Of a stretch of DNA of 6,840 nucleotides, positions 5,622-6,840 are shown piece by piece. Made by a program: the position numbers and the translations under genes. The DNA lies in assembly GCA_034440275.1 (NCBI GenBank), contig JAWXBS010000037.1, positions 1 through 6,840 on the forward strand, in the 5' to 3' direction. Each line of letters opens with the position of its first letter. Position 1 is the stretch's first letter. Below the pieces are notes generated by a model. The model had not been told where the DNA came from. It made no database searches and saw only the letters and a program-made list of their open reading frames with translations. The stretch comes from VFBF01 sp034440275. Its GTDB lineage: Bacteria > Pseudomonadota > Alphaproteobacteria > Caulobacterales > Aquidulcibacteraceae.

Positions 5622-6131
5622 ATGGGCGCAAAACTGGACTCAGGCGTCGGCAAGAAGCGCGGACGCCCGGACGTGAACGCCGACCCGAACGTGATCCCGT
5701 TCATCGACGTCATGCTCGTGCTGCTGATCATCTTCATGGTGACAGCGCCGATCGCGGCGGTCGACATCAAGACCGACATGCCGGACTCCAAACTCATGGC
5801 GTCCAAGCGGCCGAACAAGCCGGTGTGGGTCACGGTGATCGACGGGCAGGACTGCTCGCAGAAGGTCAAAGGCACCGTGCCCTCGTCGTGTCCTGCGGTA
5901 TTCGTGCAGGAAGAGGAGGTCACCTTCGACCAGATCGGCTTCAAGACGCGTGAAGCGATCAAGGGCACCGACCGCTCCAAGGCCAACGATGACGACTGGA
6001 TCGAAGACCAGCGGATCTACGTCCGCGCGTCGGGCGCCACGCAGTACAAGAACGTCACCCGTGTGATGAACCGCCTGCAGGACGCCCGGCTCACCAAGAT
6101 CGGCCTCGTGGCCGACGACAAGCGCAAGTAA
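5622..6131 (+). CDS. exbD: ExbD, first copy, with cysteine-bearing insert
   Basis: A single-pass inner-membrane protein that sits in the ExbB pore and carries the essential proton-accepting aspartate. The N-terminus (1-22) is basic and cytoplasmic. The membrane helix NVIPFIDVMLVLLIIFMVTAP (23-43) has Asp29 at the position of E. coli ExbD Asp25. The periplasmic domain (about 48-169) ends in the usual ALTKIGLVAD-type strand (RLTKIGLVAD). At 169 residues it is longer than E. coli ExbD (141). The extra length includes a segment with Cys78 and Cys90 (QDCSQ ... PSSCP) and an acidic run NDDDWIED (122-129), neither of which is in the second copy. GGAG lies 8 bases before the ATG, 35 bases after the exbB stop. 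The gene is co-directional and surely co-transcribed with its neighbours. Confidence 0.95.
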   Translation: MGAKLDSGVGKKRGRPDVNADPNVIPFIDVMLVLLIIFMVTAPIAAVDIKTDMPDSKLMASKRPNKPVWVTVIDGQDCSQKVKGTVPSSCPAVFVQEEEVTFDQIGFKTREAIKGTDRSKANDDDWIEDQRIYVRASGATQYKNVTRVMNRLQDARLTKIGLVADDKRK

Positions 6132-6149
6132 CCGGGAGGACCGACACAC

Positions 6150-6623
6150 ATGGCCGGGAAACTCTCAAGCGGCGGCGGCGGCAAGGCGATGCCCGTCAAC
6201 TCCGAACCGAACGTCATCCCCTTCATCGACATCATGCTCGTGCTGCTGATCATCTTCATGGTCGCAGCGCCTTTGCCGACCGTGGACATCAAGGTCGACC
6301 TGCCGCCTCCGGGCCTGCCGGTCTATGTTGAGCCGACGGACAAGCCGACCACGGTCGCGATGGATGATGTCGGCGGCACGGTGATCTACTTCATCGAGGG
6401 GCAGCCGATCGCAAAGGACCTCTTCCAGGGGCGCCTTCTGCAGGTGGCTCGTGAGCGCAACCCGTCCTACTCCGGGGATCTCGCGTTGCTCTTCACCGAA
6501 GCGAAGATCTTCGTCGATGCCGACCAGGAGACCGCCTACGAAAACGTGATCGGGCTCATCAACGAGATCGATCAGGCCGGCTTCAAGAAAGTCAGCCTGC
6601 TCGTCAAAGACGCCGCGACCTGA
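6150..6623 (+). CDS. exbD: ExbD, second copy
   Basis: A second single-pass ExbD, 157 residues. It has a short Gly/Ser-rich cytoplasmic end (KLSSGGGGKAMP), the helix NVIPFIDIMLVLLIIFMVAAP (21-41) with the functional Asp27, then PTVDIKVDLPPPGLPVY and a periplasmic domain ending in GFKKVSLLVKD. Its membrane segment is nearly identical to that of the first copy, while the periplasmic parts differ strongly. This suggests an old duplication in which the two proteins pair as a heterodimer in the ExbB pore or serve different partners. GGGAGG lies upstream with a 9-10 base spacing, and the gap to exbD1 is 18 bases. Its own TGA (6621-6623) overlaps the GAGGA ribosome-binding site of the next gene, which indicates tight operon packing. 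Confidence 0.95.
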   Translation: MAGKLSSGGGGKAMPVNSEPNVIPFIDIMLVLLIIFMVAAPLPTVDIKVDLPPPGLPVYVEPTDKPTTVAMDDVGGTVIYFIEGQPIAKDLFQGRLLQVARERNPSYSGDLALLFTEAKIFVDADQETAYENVIGLINEIDQAGFKKVSLLVKDAAT

Positions 6624-6634
6624 GGACCGACGCC

Positions 6635-6837
6635 AGATGGTGAAATTTCGTCTTGCCGCCCTAGCGTTGTCGGCGCTCGTCTGCGGAAGCGTGGTGTACT
6701 TCGCTTTCACACACGAGATCAGCGGCATCGGAACATGTCCCCGATGCCGCTGATCTCGTGTGTGAAAGCGAAGCACACCACGCTTCCGCAGACGAGCGCC
6801 GACAACGCTAGGGACGCAAGACGAAATTTCACCATCT
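6635..6837. repeat. Large inverted repeat (fold-back) at the window end
   Basis: Bases 6635-6731 and 6741-6837 are reverse complements over 97 bases, with three mismatches by hand alignment (6657/6815, 6658/6814, 6698/6774) and a 9-base centre (6732-6740, containing the palindrome ACATGT). The left arm is the start of the fourth operon gene with its own ATG. The right arm encodes the same N-terminus on the - strand from 6837. Homology stops abruptly at the base before the GATGG that holds the start codon. The repeat lies 3 bases from the window edge. An assembly or amplification chimera at a contig end is the most economical reading. Confidence 0.9.
6637..6753 (+). CDS. Fourth operon gene, N-terminus only, interrupted by fold-back
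   Basis: ATG 6637 follows the exbD2 stop by 13 bases and has GAGGA (6622-6626) 10 bases upstream. The product starts MVKFR, then a hydrophobic helix LAALALSALVCGSVVYFAF, which is a signal peptide or signal anchor. After codon 32 or so the reading enters the reverse copy of itself and stops at TGA 6751-6753 (38 codons), so the natural C-terminus is missing. In related operons this place is taken by tonB or by an exported TPR protein; the visible part cannot tell these apart. The stop is a product of the inverted repeat, not a true gene end. Confidence 0.5.
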   Translation: MVKFRLAALALSALVCGSVVYFAFTHEISGIGTCPRCR

Positions 6838-6840
6838 CAC

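Noticed and set aside
6635..6837. Hairpin telomere of a linear replicon
   Set aside because: The centre lies inside an operon gene and the arms carry mismatches, whereas reading through a closed hairpin would give an exact palindrome; no telomere-resolvase gene is present.

Overview
The window looks like part of an alphaproteobacterial chromosome, most likely from the Caulobacterales or Hyphomonadaceae or a close relative. This rests on the high G+C, the alphaproteobacterial-type PAS protein, and an exbB-exbD-exbD cluster. The lineage is inferred from gene content, not shown by any marker gene. Both window edges cut into genes, and the last 200 bases form an almost perfect fold-back, so the right edge is probably a contig end.

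Left part (1-967): the last codons of a gene running in from the left, then a DUF1835/DUF3658-type gene on the + strand. That gene is broken by a one-base frameshift in a short A run near position 283 and is visibly richer in A+T than the rest (29 G/C of 60 in 841-900, against 47 of 60 in 5401-5460, counted by hand). It may be an acquired, decaying gene or a sequencing error.

Middle part (968-4323, all genes on the - strand): a single-domain PAS protein; a 241-base gap holding a + strand intrinsic terminator with no obvious gene in front of it; a two-gene unit of a small basic protein followed by a Tat-exported lipoprotein methionine sulfoxide reductase B; and a complete acyl-CoA synthetase with a perfect 17-base palindromic operator candidate 50 bases upstream of its start.

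Right part (4324-6840, + strand): a 396-base divergent regulatory region, then an ExbB-ExbD1-ExbD2 energy-transduction operon. This would be a proton-driven inner-membrane motor that powers TonB-dependent outer-membrane uptake. The operon leader can form several strong hairpins and also carries a frame with its own ribosome-binding site that ends on the exbB start codon. Two unusual points in the motor are a Gly in ExbB where E. coli has a Glu in the third membrane helix, and a cysteine-bearing insert in ExbD1. A fourth operon gene starts at 6637, but its reading is destroyed by the fold-back after about 32 codons.

I see no CRISPR array, insertion sequence, rRNA or tRNA. The best candidates for something new are the orphan terminator (possible small RNA), the structured exbB leader, the unusual ExbB/ExbD residues, and the terminal fold-back, which is more likely an artefact than biology.
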